From a virus, in IMG/VR virus record IMGVR_UViG_3300035698_033352, positions 1 through 43,148 of that record: a stretch of DNA of 43,148 nt; one strand, given 5' to 3'. A program made the translations under genes and the position numbers. A model generated the notes under the pieces. That model worked only from the letters and a program-made list of their open reading frames with translations, did not search any database and was not told where the DNA came from. Positions 16,635 through 26,176 of the stretch are shown here, piece by piece; the stretch's first letter is position 1, and the number at the start of each line of letters is the position of its first letter.

Positions 16635-19296
16635 TCACCTCATGAATTGCATCAGAAGTTAACAATTGGTTGAGTGTATCGTGCACCTCCCTGTCTTCAG
16701 AAAGTCGTGACCCATAAATGGTTAACTTATACTGGCCTGGAGCAAAAACAACATGGCAAAATGTCCTATCAGTGACAGTGTCAAAAAATGGGCTTTCTAC
16801 AAAGGGCAATTGCCAACCCAAAAATAAAGAATCGCCAGGTTTTACCAGAAACGGATTAATTTTCTTCCTCGTGGCCGGCACGCCAAGCTTAAACGGTGTG
16901 ATGTCAAAATCGGGTGCTAATGTGATCCATACATCAGAAAACCTATCTTCAGCAGCAAGAAATGGGCTTCTACGATTTCTTCCACTCGGTGCGAACAGCC
17001 CTAGGCCGTTGCTCCCTCCTTGAAATTGACTCATGGCTGCCCTCAGGTCTGTCCTGGAGATGTAAGATGAGAATACGTTCTCGGAGGTAACTGGTGTGGC
17101 TGCTTCAAATTCATGCTTTACGCTTTGTGACCAATTGACACCCGAGACGCTGGTGTCGCTACCATGTTCAATGTTGATCTCACGGTCCATCAGATCCCCA
17201 ATTGTAATATTGCTGGCATTTGTTTGCCACGTTCCTCCCGTGGGAATGAAATCACGAGCGCCAGATGCATAAGAAGTGACCTGACTCCATCCTACTAAAT
17301 CTCTAATGGTTCTTACATCGAACACAGTGTCTCCAGAGCCTGTGATCCTGGTTGGCGAAACAAAATACAGTGGTTCGAAAGTACCAGCATCACCAGGGAA
17401 TGAACCCAAAGTACCTGGGCCAAGACTATTAAACATATCGAAACTTTTACTCAAGAATGCCGTTCTTTGTATGCCAACGAATAGGGTATTGATAGAAGCG
17501 CTACAGTAGTCATCAGCATAATAGCGAATGCCTGAGCCAATGTGGAATGAGGTAGAAAGTTCGATGCTAAATTTTTCAATGAGGAAAGGCTCATCAATGT
17601 AATCTGACAGATTGATCAGTTGGCTGCTGGTTGCGTGATATTTTGCATGTGCAGGAAAACCAAAGGCGTTGGTTACATATCCAGCACCCGCAGACCTATA
17701 TGGTTGATCTAACGGTAAAAGACTTGGCGCAAATCCCATTATTTCATCATCAAGCGCCTCACGAATACTTGCAAAGCTAGTCTCGGGTCTTCCTCTGCCA
17801 ATTCCCTCAAAGATTCCAGTATCAAAGTTGTGATATGCCATTGAGTGGCTTTCCCTGGTCGCATCCGACGAGTCAACTCTTATGGAGATTGAGTGTTCGG
17901 TTGGTATGTTGATAGGGATTTCGATTTTCGTCTTCGACCAAAGAGGTTGTTGCAGATCGCTTCCAAATATCGAAGGATTAGACCCAGTCACATAAAAAGG
18001 ATTTCCTGACGACTTCCCATCAACAGCTGGGTTGTCATTGTCTTTGAATGGCGTTAGGTCTTGCCCAGGAGTGAAGTGTACTTGGGTGTCTCCAATTCCT
18101 TTTCTCACTGAGCCACTTGTGAGAATCAATGTAGTTACTTGTTCACTATCCTCAATCCACTTCGAATTTTTATTCAATCCGATGCCAGCAACTACTCCAT
18201 TAATCGGTGCTACGAGGCTGTCTTGAACATTGGGTAAGGCAATGCCATCAGAAGAAGGCTGCAACTCGTGTTGAATGCTTTGTCTGTAGAAAGCAACCTC
18301 ACAAATATACCCAGGGAAATTTGGCGTAGCTAAATCAGAAGCACCTATCACAACTGGGTTGCTGTTGTATGTCTGGCCAGTGTATGTACCAACGTCACCA
18401 ATATTGTCTTCCGATTCTTTTGGTTCACTGCCTCTTTGGAGAATTATGTCCGCTGAATCAAATGTGTTTAAGCAACTTGCACGAACCATAGTCCATTCAT
18501 TGAGTGCAACTGGGAAAGAGGAAGAGCTTTCGATCTTGTTGCTTAGGTCATTGTAAAGACTGAGTACCAAAAGGCCGTTGTTGTCTATGTCTAGTGACCA
18601 GTCAATATCGGTACGATTCAAGGCAGCTTTACAGGCAACGGTCATACCGCTAGCAGGGTATGCAGAAGCAGTTATTTTTACCCACGCCGACACACCCCAA
18701 CTCTGCTCCCCTCCGCCGCCGCCTTCGATTGGCGCAAACAAAGTGCCACTATAGACAGAGGCAACTGACCAAAGATCTGAGTTGGCGCTTACATTATGTT
18801 GAAATTTTAGGGCGCCGCCAATATCTCCAAATGCGGACCGCTCACCTGTTTTCAGGGAGAATGGCAGGTCATCTGTGACTAACTCAACAGCCTGACCCGT
18901 GTTCCCTGTAACATACATGATTATCTGAGTGTCGGTGTAGTTCTTACCAACACCGCCCTGCTGGGTTCCTAAATAACCGTCCCCGTTAGGCACAGGCCCA
19001 TAGTCAACTATGTAGTCCCCAGGGGCCTGCGACACGTATGAACCTGAATTAAACTTCCAATATCCTAGTAATTCATCTTTAACAAGGGGGCCATTAATAA
19101 AGAGGTTTTCCTGATGGGTGATAGCGCCAAAATTTATCGTATTGGTGTCATTCCAGCTGATAGGATATTTACCTGTTCTGTTGTCAGACGATGTTCGAAC
19201 TTTAGACGGATAGCTCCCCGTCCTGGCGTCTTTCGTCTGGAGTTGAATTCTTGGCGGGATGCCTTTGATCCTGGTTTTTTTGTTTCTTCTGGCCAA
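16627..19296 (-). CDS. Large LamG-domain tail/fibre protein
   Basis: An 889-residue protein. Residues about 75-345 read as a concanavalin/LamG-like jelly roll: DELLGYWKFNSGSY, then WGVSAWVKITAS, LNEWTMVRASC and PGYICEVAFYRQSI, the order seen in Laminin_G_3-type domains that bind carbohydrate. The basic N-terminus (MARRNKKTRIKG) may be an assembly segment. The rest is beta-rich and unassigned. The start is TTG at 19296, one base after the previous stop, with AGAGG eight bases upstream. No nearby in-frame ATG would preserve the basic start. It is the second of three consecutive LamG-like proteins on this strand. Confidence 0.75.
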   Translation of the reverse strand: MARRNKKTRIKGIPPRIQLQTKDARTGSYPSKVRTSSDNRTGKYPISWNDTNTINFGAITHQENLFINGPLVKDELLGYWKFNSGSYVSQAPGDYIVDYGPVPNGDGYLGTQQGGVGKNYTDTQIIMYVTGNTGQAVELVTDDLPFSLKTGERSAFGDIGGALKFQHNVSANSDLWSVASVYSGTLFAPIEGGGGGEQSWGVSAWVKITASAYPASGMTVACKAALNRTDIDWSLDIDNNGLLVLSLYNDLSNKIESSSSFPVALNEWTMVRASCLNTFDSADIILQRGSEPKESEDNIGDVGTYTGQTYNSNPVVIGASDLATPNFPGYICEVAFYRQSIQHELQPSSDGIALPNVQDSLVAPINGVVAGIGLNKNSKWIEDSEQVTTLILTSGSVRKGIGDTQVHFTPGQDLTPFKDNDNPAVDGKSSGNPFYVTGSNPSIFGSDLQQPLWSKTKIEIPINIPTEHSISIRVDSSDATRESHSMAYHNFDTGIFEGIGRGRPETSFASIREALDDEIMGFAPSLLPLDQPYRSAGAGYVTNAFGFPAHAKYHATSSQLINLSDYIDEPFLIEKFSIELSTSFHIGSGIRYYADDYCSASINTLFVGIQRTAFLSKSFDMFNSLGPGTLGSFPGDAGTFEPLYFVSPTRITGSGDTVFDVRTIRDLVGWSQVTSYASGARDFIPTGGTWQTNASNITIGDLMDREINIEHGSDTSVSGVNWSQSVKHEFEAATPVTSENVFSSYISRTDLRAAMSQFQGGSNGLGLFAPSGRNRRSPFLAAEDRFSDVWITLAPDFDITPFKLGVPATRKKINPFLVKPGDSLFLGWQLPFVESPFFDTVTDRTFCHVVFAPGQYKLTIYGSRLSEDREVHDTLNQLLTSDAIHEVIG

Positions 19297-19297
19297 G

Positions 19298-20911
19298 CTA
19301 CGAACCTCTGATTAACCCTCTATATGCGATAGAGTCTGTCCCATATCTTGCGGAATCGGGACCATATACATCACCACCTGCGGCAGCTGATTTTTTAGTA
19401 AATGTGCCTCGAATGTCTTCACTCAAATCAAAGTCGAGTTCTTTCAATCTGCTAATGAATGTCGCATCAGTAGTACTGATTTGTTCAACAATTCTTTCAT
19501 CACCCGTATCATCAAATGGGTCTGCATCTCTCTGGATGAATGCCACGTAGCCATCTACTTTTACTGACTGGCGTAGTGCTGCATCATCTCGCCCAGATTC
19601 GTAAGGAAAGCCAGCTGCATACTCGGCAAAAATTTGCTCCTCGCTTAGAACTGTGTCATGAAATTTCAACCCTGCGATACTCCCGCTAAACTCGGCGCCG
19701 TACGGCGGCACGGCAGCGCCAAGATAGACACCTCCCACTTGTAAAAATTGTTGAGGCGAACCGCCAGCAGTAGGTGGAGTTGTTTGGCCTTGGCCTAGTA
19801 GGACGCCATCTGAATATATTCTCACAAATCCATTTTCTGTCCTGGTTACGGCGAAGTGGAACCAGTTGTTTAGACTCCATGCATAGTTGCCAGACACCTG
19901 GGCCAGCGTTTGTGCTGCTGATGTTTGGTGGGTATATATTATTCTGTTAAATATGGTTGACATGATCACGGCGAAAAGAATATTGTCATTCTCAGCAGCA
20001 GAGCTTGTGTCACCGCCTATAACAAACAGGTATTGCGACTCTTGTTCGCTGACATTTACAAAACCTTGGACAGATATGGCACCAGTTACCTGGAGTGTTG
20101 AATCGGTAGCACCAGTTAGAACTGTGAAGTTATCGAGCACTAGACTATTTGTTACAGTTTCAGACCGTGGCAGGCCCGCACCGTAAGCCAGAGTGCCAGA
20201 AGCAAGTGTTAGGTTATATCCTGTGTCTGTCAGGTCAAGTGAGGTATTATCGAAAATGTAGCTTGCCGTCGGCTCATAACTTGTGGCAGCCCCAAATACT
20301 GTCGCATAGGCAGTTGGACCCCAGTACTCCACGCCCTCATCTAGAAAAAACCTTGCAGTACGTGGTTGGTTGTACTCAATGAACTGTTCCACACGATTTG
20401 TTCCACCATCATAGTTGTCAAAGTTGTTGCCGTCCTCCAAACCAGCTTTTGGTGTCCGTGGCACAAAGTTTCCGAATGGATTTGCTTTACGGAATGGAAT
20501 GGTAAAAGGCTCAACAATTGCCTCTTCTTCTTGTTGGGGTCCGTTGTTGAAAATAATCGGGAACGGGTAGTCTTCATCTTCAATGTACCAAGAGGGGTTG
20601 AATTCGGGCAACTCTTCGAATTTTGGGTCATCCTCAAACTCTGTGAAGTCACGAGCCTGTCCAATGGTTATAACTCGAACAGCATGACCTAGATTGCCAG
20701 CCCAAATTTTTGGCTGAGTGGTTTCGAAAAGATGCCGTGAAGTACGTATGGAGACACCCTGTCGGTATTGATTAATTTGGGCGGTGTCATATCCTTGTGT
20801 AGCATTTGCGAAATTTTGAATGGCCTTCTGAACCCTGGGCGTATCAGTATCCTGAAACGGGGTGAATTGGCCACCTTCAAAGTCTTCGTTTTCATTGATT
20901 GTTGATGACAT
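19298..20911 (-). CDS. LamG-domain virion protein
   Basis: A 537-residue protein. Residues about 225-435 form a LamG-like jelly roll: SLVLDNFTVLTGATDSTLQV, then AISVQGFVNVSEQESQYLFV, NNWFHFAVTRTENGFVRIYS with DGVLLGQG, and GSIAGLKFHDTVLSEEQI, the characteristic last strand. The N-terminal 200 residues (QKAIQNFANATQGYDTAQIN) look helical and may attach it to the baseplate. It ends one base before the TTG of the next gene, so the two are probably translated together. A receptor or glycan-binding role is inferred from the fold. Confidence 0.75.
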   Translation of the reverse strand: MSSTINENEDFEGGQFTPFQDTDTPRVQKAIQNFANATQGYDTAQINQYRQGVSIRTSRHLFETTQPKIWAGNLGHAVRVITIGQARDFTEFEDDPKFEELPEFNPSWYIEDEDYPFPIIFNNGPQQEEEAIVEPFTIPFRKANPFGNFVPRTPKAGLEDGNNFDNYDGGTNRVEQFIEYNQPRTARFFLDEGVEYWGPTAYATVFGAATSYEPTASYIFDNTSLDLTDTGYNLTLASGTLAYGAGLPRSETVTNSLVLDNFTVLTGATDSTLQVTGAISVQGFVNVSEQESQYLFVIGGDTSSAAENDNILFAVIMSTIFNRIIYTHQTSAAQTLAQVSGNYAWSLNNWFHFAVTRTENGFVRIYSDGVLLGQGQTTPPTAGGSPQQFLQVGGVYLGAAVPPYGAEFSGSIAGLKFHDTVLSEEQIFAEYAAGFPYESGRDDAALRQSVKVDGYVAFIQRDADPFDDTGDERIVEQISTTDATFISRLKELDFDLSEDIRGTFTKKSAAAGGDVYGPDSARYGTDSIAYRGLIRGS

Positions 20912-21042
20912 CTTTTATCTCTAGTTCACTGACGATTAGGGTTAAAAGGCCCTAGGTCAACATTCACTTCCTTAAGTAGGCTTCTTATTAGATTGTGAAG
21001 TTTATCAGAAATTGGCCATATCTGAGGATACGTTTTGCCTCG

Positions 21043-24000
21043 TTAATATCGGGAAAAGGTCCCTGTGATAAGTTGAAGCAGGATAGTGTCTTTCAATGAA
21101 TGCCTAGTGTTGTCACCAAGATAGATATCCGAATAGAGGTATTCTACCTTTGGCCGCTCCAACATGTGAGACTCTACTACGAAGTTGGTACCAAGGAACT
21201 TAGTTTTCCTGGGAATGAGCTGTTCAATAAAAGTTCCAATGTTTGTGTCAAACCATTTGTAGAATTCAAAGAACAACTTGAGGTTCATCTTATCCACCAG
21301 TTTGTTGAAATAGGCATCTCGCAAGCTTTCAAGATCTGGGTAATCAGGTGAAAAAGCAAGCTCAGGTGAACCTATAGAGTTGTCAAAAGATTGCAGGTTG
21401 GCAAACAAAGTAATGATGTCTTGATCAAGAGCATCTACAACAGAAAAATCAACAGTGAACCTAGTGTTGTCCGTCGGACTTTCTGAGCGTACAATTTCGT
21501 ATACAGGAGCAACTTGAGCCCAAGGAGTATCTTGCACGTTTTCAAAGTTTTGGAAGGAACGAACTCTCACCTTCTCTGTCGTCGCAGCTTGATCAAATTT
21601 AGGGGAAGGTGAACTATAGTAGAAGCGCTCAGCCACGGCGACTGACCTGTTTGTCGGGAAATTACTACCTGAGGCCGTGATTGTGTTTTGGGCAAAGTTT
21701 GTTAGTGCGATAACACCAGAACCATCTGAAGCAGTTACTGGCTGGTCGGTTGAAAAGTCGAATCTAAGACGTTCCCAGGAGCCCGAGTTGGTGGTGACGA
21801 AGTTGAAGTTGGTAGCTGGGTTAGTGACGCCAACTGAGCGGAAGTTGCGAGCGTGCTCTTTCCATTCATTTTCGTTAATGTACTTAGACCAAAGCTTCCA
21901 GTGTCCCGATTTTCCGTCAAATACCTGCGTCCTGTCAATTTCTTGAGTTAGGTTTGCAGCAGCCAGGGAACTGGACCCGACAGCAAAAAACATCCCGTCG
22001 GCACTCGCCGCAAGGTCGGGTATGTATGATTCGAACAACTGGGCACCCGTACCACCCGTATGGTCATCCACAAATGAAGCCGTAGAATATGATTCCACGA
22101 TTTCTCCATAGACTGCCTTCGCCGCACGCAAGAAGTAGGAGGAAGACACTCGTGAGTTTAAGCCGTCATCGTTCCTTCGCCTTCCAAAAGATACAAACCA
22201 TAGGCCACCGTCGTAGATGTCTGGGCCATCTAGTTCAAAGGTGTGGTCATCGCCTGTCACCTGGTAATCATGAGCTAGCCTAATTTTACCACTTCCTGAT
22301 ATTGAAGTGACATTTAGCGGAACCCGATAAGATGTCCCATCAAACTCATGGAGTCGAGCCAGGCTCTGAGTGGAGTTGGTCAAGGGATTTGACATCTTCC
22401 AGTACCCAGAGAAGGTGAAGGAGCCGCTAAGGAGGGAGAAGTCATCGTTAGTGCTGCTCGGTGTAGGGTAGCCAGGTTCTGTTCTTGCACTGGTTAAATA
22501 CAGGCCAGATGTTTTCACAAGGCCGCCACTAACGAAATCAATTAAGGTTGATACCTCATTCCTTTTTTCCCGTGTGAAGTTCAATGGAAGTTTATTGGGT
22601 CCACCGTATTCACGAATACGGAAGTTGTTATCTGGGTCAATTCCAACAGAACGAATGAATGACTTCACAGAGTGCATCGTCCCCTTGGAACGTAGGACAT
22701 CTTGGAGGTTTATTAGGATACGTCGCCAAATTTGATTTCGGACCCCTTGAAGTGTCAAATCGTTTGTACTAATATCGCTCTGAATATTTTCACCTTCAAG
22801 AAATTGCTCTATGCTAGAACCATCAAATAGTGGCGGGAGTTCTATGCCCTGATTTCGAGCAAGCGTCAACAGGAATTGATCAGGAACCGTGTCAATACTA
22901 TTATAATCGACTGCATTCAGGGTGCTGAATGCCTGTACATACAACTTCATTTCATCAAAGAATTTGGCCCACGTATAGAGGAGAAGCAGCAGAGCTTGCG
23001 TTCCGCCAAGGTTTACAGATCTGGGGTCCGTTCCAGACTCTAGGATGGTAGTTATATCACCCTCTTGGCTGCTCAATCCATCTTCCGCCTGGCCCTCCAA
23101 GAAATAATGAACAGGCACCAACTTAGTTATCAGGTTCGGATTATCCAAATCATACCTGGATGCGGAAATCAAGATTTCCGTCCTAAGGTCAATCAGGTCA
23201 GGTTGGGTTGGGAATAAAACAGGTGAGTCGGCAATCTTTTCGTAAGTCATCGGCGAAGGGCCTGCAATATTACCTGTCGCTACGTTGCGAACGCCGAGCA
23301 AGAATCCATTATTGTTCAGCCTGCCGTGCACCGAGTTGCTGGAGTGGTCGAGAACAACCAGGGAATTGCTCCCAGAAGCTTCGTTAAGCTTATAATACAG
23401 TTTGAGGTCATCTTGTGCGAAGATGGCCTTTTTTGCAGAAAGCTTAAGTTGATCAATGCTTCGAACTGAATGCCAGATGCGAACTTCATCCAGCGCTCCA
23501 GAAAAGGTGGATGTCGGATTGAACACACCAGTCACAGTTGTAGAAAGCTGGCTCCCCGACCCGATGTAAAGGTTGGCTGCTTGAGTTGTCAGCGTATCGA
23601 ACTCAATTCCCTGGGAAGAGGAATTTATGAACTCTTGATTTAGGTACCCGAGAATTTTCTGAACACCCAGAGAACGGTCCCAGGTGAAAGCAACGTGATT
23701 CCAGGCACCTTTAGCCACAGTCAACGAGGCACTGGTTGACAGGGCACCAGATGCAACATACATTGACACAGAACCTGAAGCAGAGCCTGTTATAGCATTA
23801 GCAGAAGGCTCGACCGCCACAATAAACCCCTGGCTGCCAGTTACCTTGCTGAATATAGACGACCCTGAATTTTCCTGTGCTGGTAAATACATCCAGAACT
23901 CTATTGTCATGGAGCTATCAGCAGGGTTGATTACCGTCTCACCTGTTCTCAGTGTGGAAACGGTTGGGAACGCAGAGCCAGCGACGTCTTTAACAGTGAT

Positions 24001-24453
24001 ATAGGTCCCACTGCCATCTTCACTCTCCTGTGCCCCACTAAAAAACATGTACCCAAGGTTCTTCGGAAACTGATCATAGACCCACTTTTCATAACCCGTG
24101 AGTCCCGAGAAGAAGTTTTCGAATTCCTGCTTGGAACCGTCAAACGGAAACTCATTGAATATTTTTTCAAACGCCACATTGGTCTTGACTTGTGCGGAAT
24201 TGAAAAAGGTGTGGTTCTCAAACTCACTCCAGCCAATATTAAGTTGTTGGGTTGAGCGAAGACCAGTTCCGTCTACCGAGTACTTATAAGAGCCCGTATT
24301 CTGAATACTGCTGTCTGCTAGTTGGTCATCTTGTGGGCTAAAGTTAATGCTCTGGTGAGACGCACCTTGCCTAATCCCACGAACGACTGTAGGTGAAAAA
24401 AGACCTGGTTTATTAAGTGACAGGTTCCTGGTGTTGTCTCTGTTCTCAGCCAT
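21043..24453 (-). CDS. Giant baseplate/tail protein with a LamG domain
   Basis: A 1136-residue protein. Residues about 180-365 hold a LamG jelly roll: SMTIEFWMYLPAQ, WNHVAFTWDRSLG, GALDEVRIWHSVRS, then LKLYYKLNEASG. Residues about 425-650 carry a conserved baseplate-like region: LITKLVPVHYFLEG, RRILINLQDVLRSKGTMHSV, FRIREYGGPNKLPL. The motif L-x-x-K-G-T-x-x-S with a later I-R-E-Y-G-G-P recurs in large baseplate wedge or fibre proteins of marine myophages, possibly the functional counterpart of T4 gp7. The C-terminal 450 residues are beta-rich and end in a helical part (FYKWFDTNIGTFIEQLIPR). The start lacks an obvious ribosome-binding site. Confidence 0.8.
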   Translation of the reverse strand: MAENRDNTRNLSLNKPGLFSPTVVRGIRQGASHQSINFSPQDDQLADSSIQNTGSYKYSVDGTGLRSTQQLNIGWSEFENHTFFNSAQVKTNVAFEKIFNEFPFDGSKQEFENFFSGLTGYEKWVYDQFPKNLGYMFFSGAQESEDGSGTYITVKDVAGSAFPTVSTLRTGETVINPADSSMTIEFWMYLPAQENSGSSIFSKVTGSQGFIVAVEPSANAITGSASGSVSMYVASGALSTSASLTVAKGAWNHVAFTWDRSLGVQKILGYLNQEFINSSSQGIEFDTLTTQAANLYIGSGSQLSTTVTGVFNPTSTFSGALDEVRIWHSVRSIDQLKLSAKKAIFAQDDLKLYYKLNEASGSNSLVVLDHSSNSVHGRLNNNGFLLGVRNVATGNIAGPSPMTYEKIADSPVLFPTQPDLIDLRTEILISASRYDLDNPNLITKLVPVHYFLEGQAEDGLSSQEGDITTILESGTDPRSVNLGGTQALLLLLYTWAKFFDEMKLYVQAFSTLNAVDYNSIDTVPDQFLLTLARNQGIELPPLFDGSSIEQFLEGENIQSDISTNDLTLQGVRNQIWRRILINLQDVLRSKGTMHSVKSFIRSVGIDPDNNFRIREYGGPNKLPLNFTREKRNEVSTLIDFVSGGLVKTSGLYLTSARTEPGYPTPSSTNDDFSLLSGSFTFSGYWKMSNPLTNSTQSLARLHEFDGTSYRVPLNVTSISGSGKIRLAHDYQVTGDDHTFELDGPDIYDGGLWFVSFGRRRNDDGLNSRVSSSYFLRAAKAVYGEIVESYSTASFVDDHTGGTGAQLFESYIPDLAASADGMFFAVGSSSLAAANLTQEIDRTQVFDGKSGHWKLWSKYINENEWKEHARNFRSVGVTNPATNFNFVTTNSGSWERLRFDFSTDQPVTASDGSGVIALTNFAQNTITASGSNFPTNRSVAVAERFYYSSPSPKFDQAATTEKVRVRSFQNFENVQDTPWAQVAPVYEIVRSESPTDNTRFTVDFSVVDALDQDIITLFANLQSFDNSIGSPELAFSPDYPDLESLRDAYFNKLVDKMNLKLFFEFYKWFDTNIGTFIEQLIPRKTKFLGTNFVVESHMLERPKVEYLYSDIYLGDNTRHSLKDTILLQLITGTFSRY

Positions 24454-24500
24454 TGACTATAACTAGTTTCATCGGATTATTTGATTTTTTCATCCACGCT

Positions 24501-24566
24501 TTAGTATTCGACTAACATACCATTTCTTGAAAAATGTCTCAGTTTGTCCGAAGCTACCTTGTTCAT
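24501..24566 (-). CDS. Possible 21-residue micro-ORF in an intergenic gap
   Basis: The 138-base gap between two large virion genes (24454-24591) contains a short minus-strand frame starting at ATG 24566, with product MNKVASDKLRHFSRNGMLVE plus Tyr. The frame is open for ten more codons upstream, back to a stop, and that part also reads like protein (QHKLDYGA). Composition resembles a real protein C-terminus, so this may be a micro-gene or a relic. No clear ribosome-binding site is seen. The rest of the gap shows nothing I can name. Confidence 0.25.
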   Translation of the reverse strand: MNKVASDKLRHFSRNGMLVEY

Positions 24567-24591
24567 TGCACCGTAGTCTAATTTGTGTTGC

Positions 24592-26172
24592 CTAGACTAG
24601 GACTTTGAATCGGAACCCGCTGTTTGTAATAGTAATGTCTCTTCCAATACCTGTTGAACAAAGAAGTTCAAACTCATATACCTCGTTGATGTCCAAGTCG
24701 TTGAAATACATGTCAAAATACATGCCTTCTGCGTCTGTTGACATTCTGGTGGACGTACTCCATGGAACTACAATTTCCCTGGTCCAAGCTTTTATCAGTC
24801 GCCATCTAAGATCGGATAAAATGACTGAGTCAAGGTTCAACGGTAGCTTGTAGCCTGGTACTTCTTGGTTGTAATCAGCGGCGAACACTCGCAATCTTTG
24901 GGTCTCATTAGAGTTGTACTCATCCTTGAGGTTTGTGATGTTTACAACCAGATTCATCTCCAAGGCATTTGCAGCAAACCCTTCGATTTTCCTGAGTGTC
25001 ACATAATTCTGGGCGTAATTCACTGTTCCGTCAATGCTTTTCCACATGACCTTGAAAGGGATCTCTTTAGCGTTTGAAACAAAAGCCCCTAGTTCAGCGT
25101 CCTCGGTTGTTGAAAGGTGGAATGGGGCCGAGTAAATACCTGTTTGCGCCAGGGTCCCAAAAGTAAACTGAGACCCTGAATAAGACCTGGAAAAATAAGT
25201 CAGGCTTCGTGTTATGATATTGATGCTTGCGCTGTGTGAAGGACTCCAAACACTAACAGTGGAACTGACACTCTTGGAGGCTGCTAGTTCCATGGCTAGG
25301 GAGTTGGCTCCTGTGATTTCTGTACTGCCCGAAAAATAGTTCCTGTGTGTCCCACGAATTGAGTTGTAGGTGTACAAGCTCTGTGACATGTCAAAGAAAG
25401 GTCGAGGCCCTGGGTCCGCAATTACATCGTCATAAGTAACGACGAGTTCTGGGTGTAAATCTTTATTGAAAGTATGCCGTGAACCAAATCGTTTAACGAA
25501 ACGGGTTGTAGAATCAGTTTCTTCGGAATCAATAAACGAGATTCTGAAACCGTTATTAGGCAGGATTCCTGCAAGGGTCGCTGAGACAATAGTTGTTACG
25601 TCCATTGAAAGGTCTTCATCACCACGAGCGAACGTTTGTACGATCCTCAGGTCTTGAAGGCCCGATCCTACATTCCCGCTGGCTATGACATCTATATCAT
25701 CACCTAGGACTCCAACAGCTCCTGCACCTGGTTGTGACCAGGTTACGACAGGAGAGAGAGAAGCAGTAACCCAATTTGCAGCATCAATATCACGGTATGC
25801 AATAACATCATATCCTCTACCTTCGTTGAAAGATTTTGACAGCGGTAGTAACTCGACTGTAAAGTTGGAGGGTACGGCCTGGCCACCATAAATGTCTTTT
25901 AGTTTTATGGCAGCGGCAAAATTACCCGATGAGTAATCTAAAACAGAACCTGTCAGGGCTTCTATTTTGCCGTAGTCAAACTGGATCAGTAGACGAGTAA
26001 CTTCAGTGACGCTAGGGACAGGTGACCCACCGCTTATAACGACTGTTTCATTGTATAATTTGTACAGGTCTAGCGTTCCCGCCTGACCTACGTTTGCATC
26101 TAGCGAACGAGAACCAGCAATATATTTGTTGGTGATGTAGCCATCTTTGCTGGCGCTGAGAATCCTATACAT
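24592..26172 (-). CDS. Virion protein with a DNRLRE-like beta domain
   Basis: A 526-residue protein. It opens YRILSASKDGYITNKYIAGS, with a segment LLIQFDYGKI and FTVELLPLSKSFNEGRGYDV then NWVTASL further on. This order (a start describing a decorated surface, a strand with R-L-L-x-F-D, then W-x-x-A) resembles DNRLRE-type beta domains found in surface and tail fibre proteins. The C-terminal half is also beta-rich. It directly follows the gp6-like gene with a four-base gap, so it is likely part of, or attached to, the baseplate. The DNRLRE call is tentative. Confidence 0.7.
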   Translation of the reverse strand: MYRILSASKDGYITNKYIAGSRSLDANVGQAGTLDLYKLYNETVVISGGSPVPSVTEVTRLLIQFDYGKIEALTGSVLDYSSGNFAAAIKLKDIYGGQAVPSNFTVELLPLSKSFNEGRGYDVIAYRDIDAANWVTASLSPVVTWSQPGAGAVGVLGDDIDVIASGNVGSGLQDLRIVQTFARGDEDLSMDVTTIVSATLAGILPNNGFRISFIDSEETDSTTRFVKRFGSRHTFNKDLHPELVVTYDDVIADPGPRPFFDMSQSLYTYNSIRGTHRNYFSGSTEITGANSLAMELAASKSVSSTVSVWSPSHSASINIITRSLTYFSRSYSGSQFTFGTLAQTGIYSAPFHLSTTEDAELGAFVSNAKEIPFKVMWKSIDGTVNYAQNYVTLRKIEGFAANALEMNLVVNITNLKDEYNSNETQRLRVFAADYNQEVPGYKLPLNLDSVILSDLRWRLIKAWTREIVVPWSTSTRMSTDAEGMYFDMYFNDLDINEVYEFELLCSTGIGRDITITNSGFRFKVLV

Positions 26173-26176
26173 GTTG

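Noticed and set aside
20937-20954. A TAGGG/CCCTA hairpin in the gap upstream of the 537-residue virion gene
   Set aside because: The stem is five bases with an eight-base loop and no T run, which is too weak to call a terminator.
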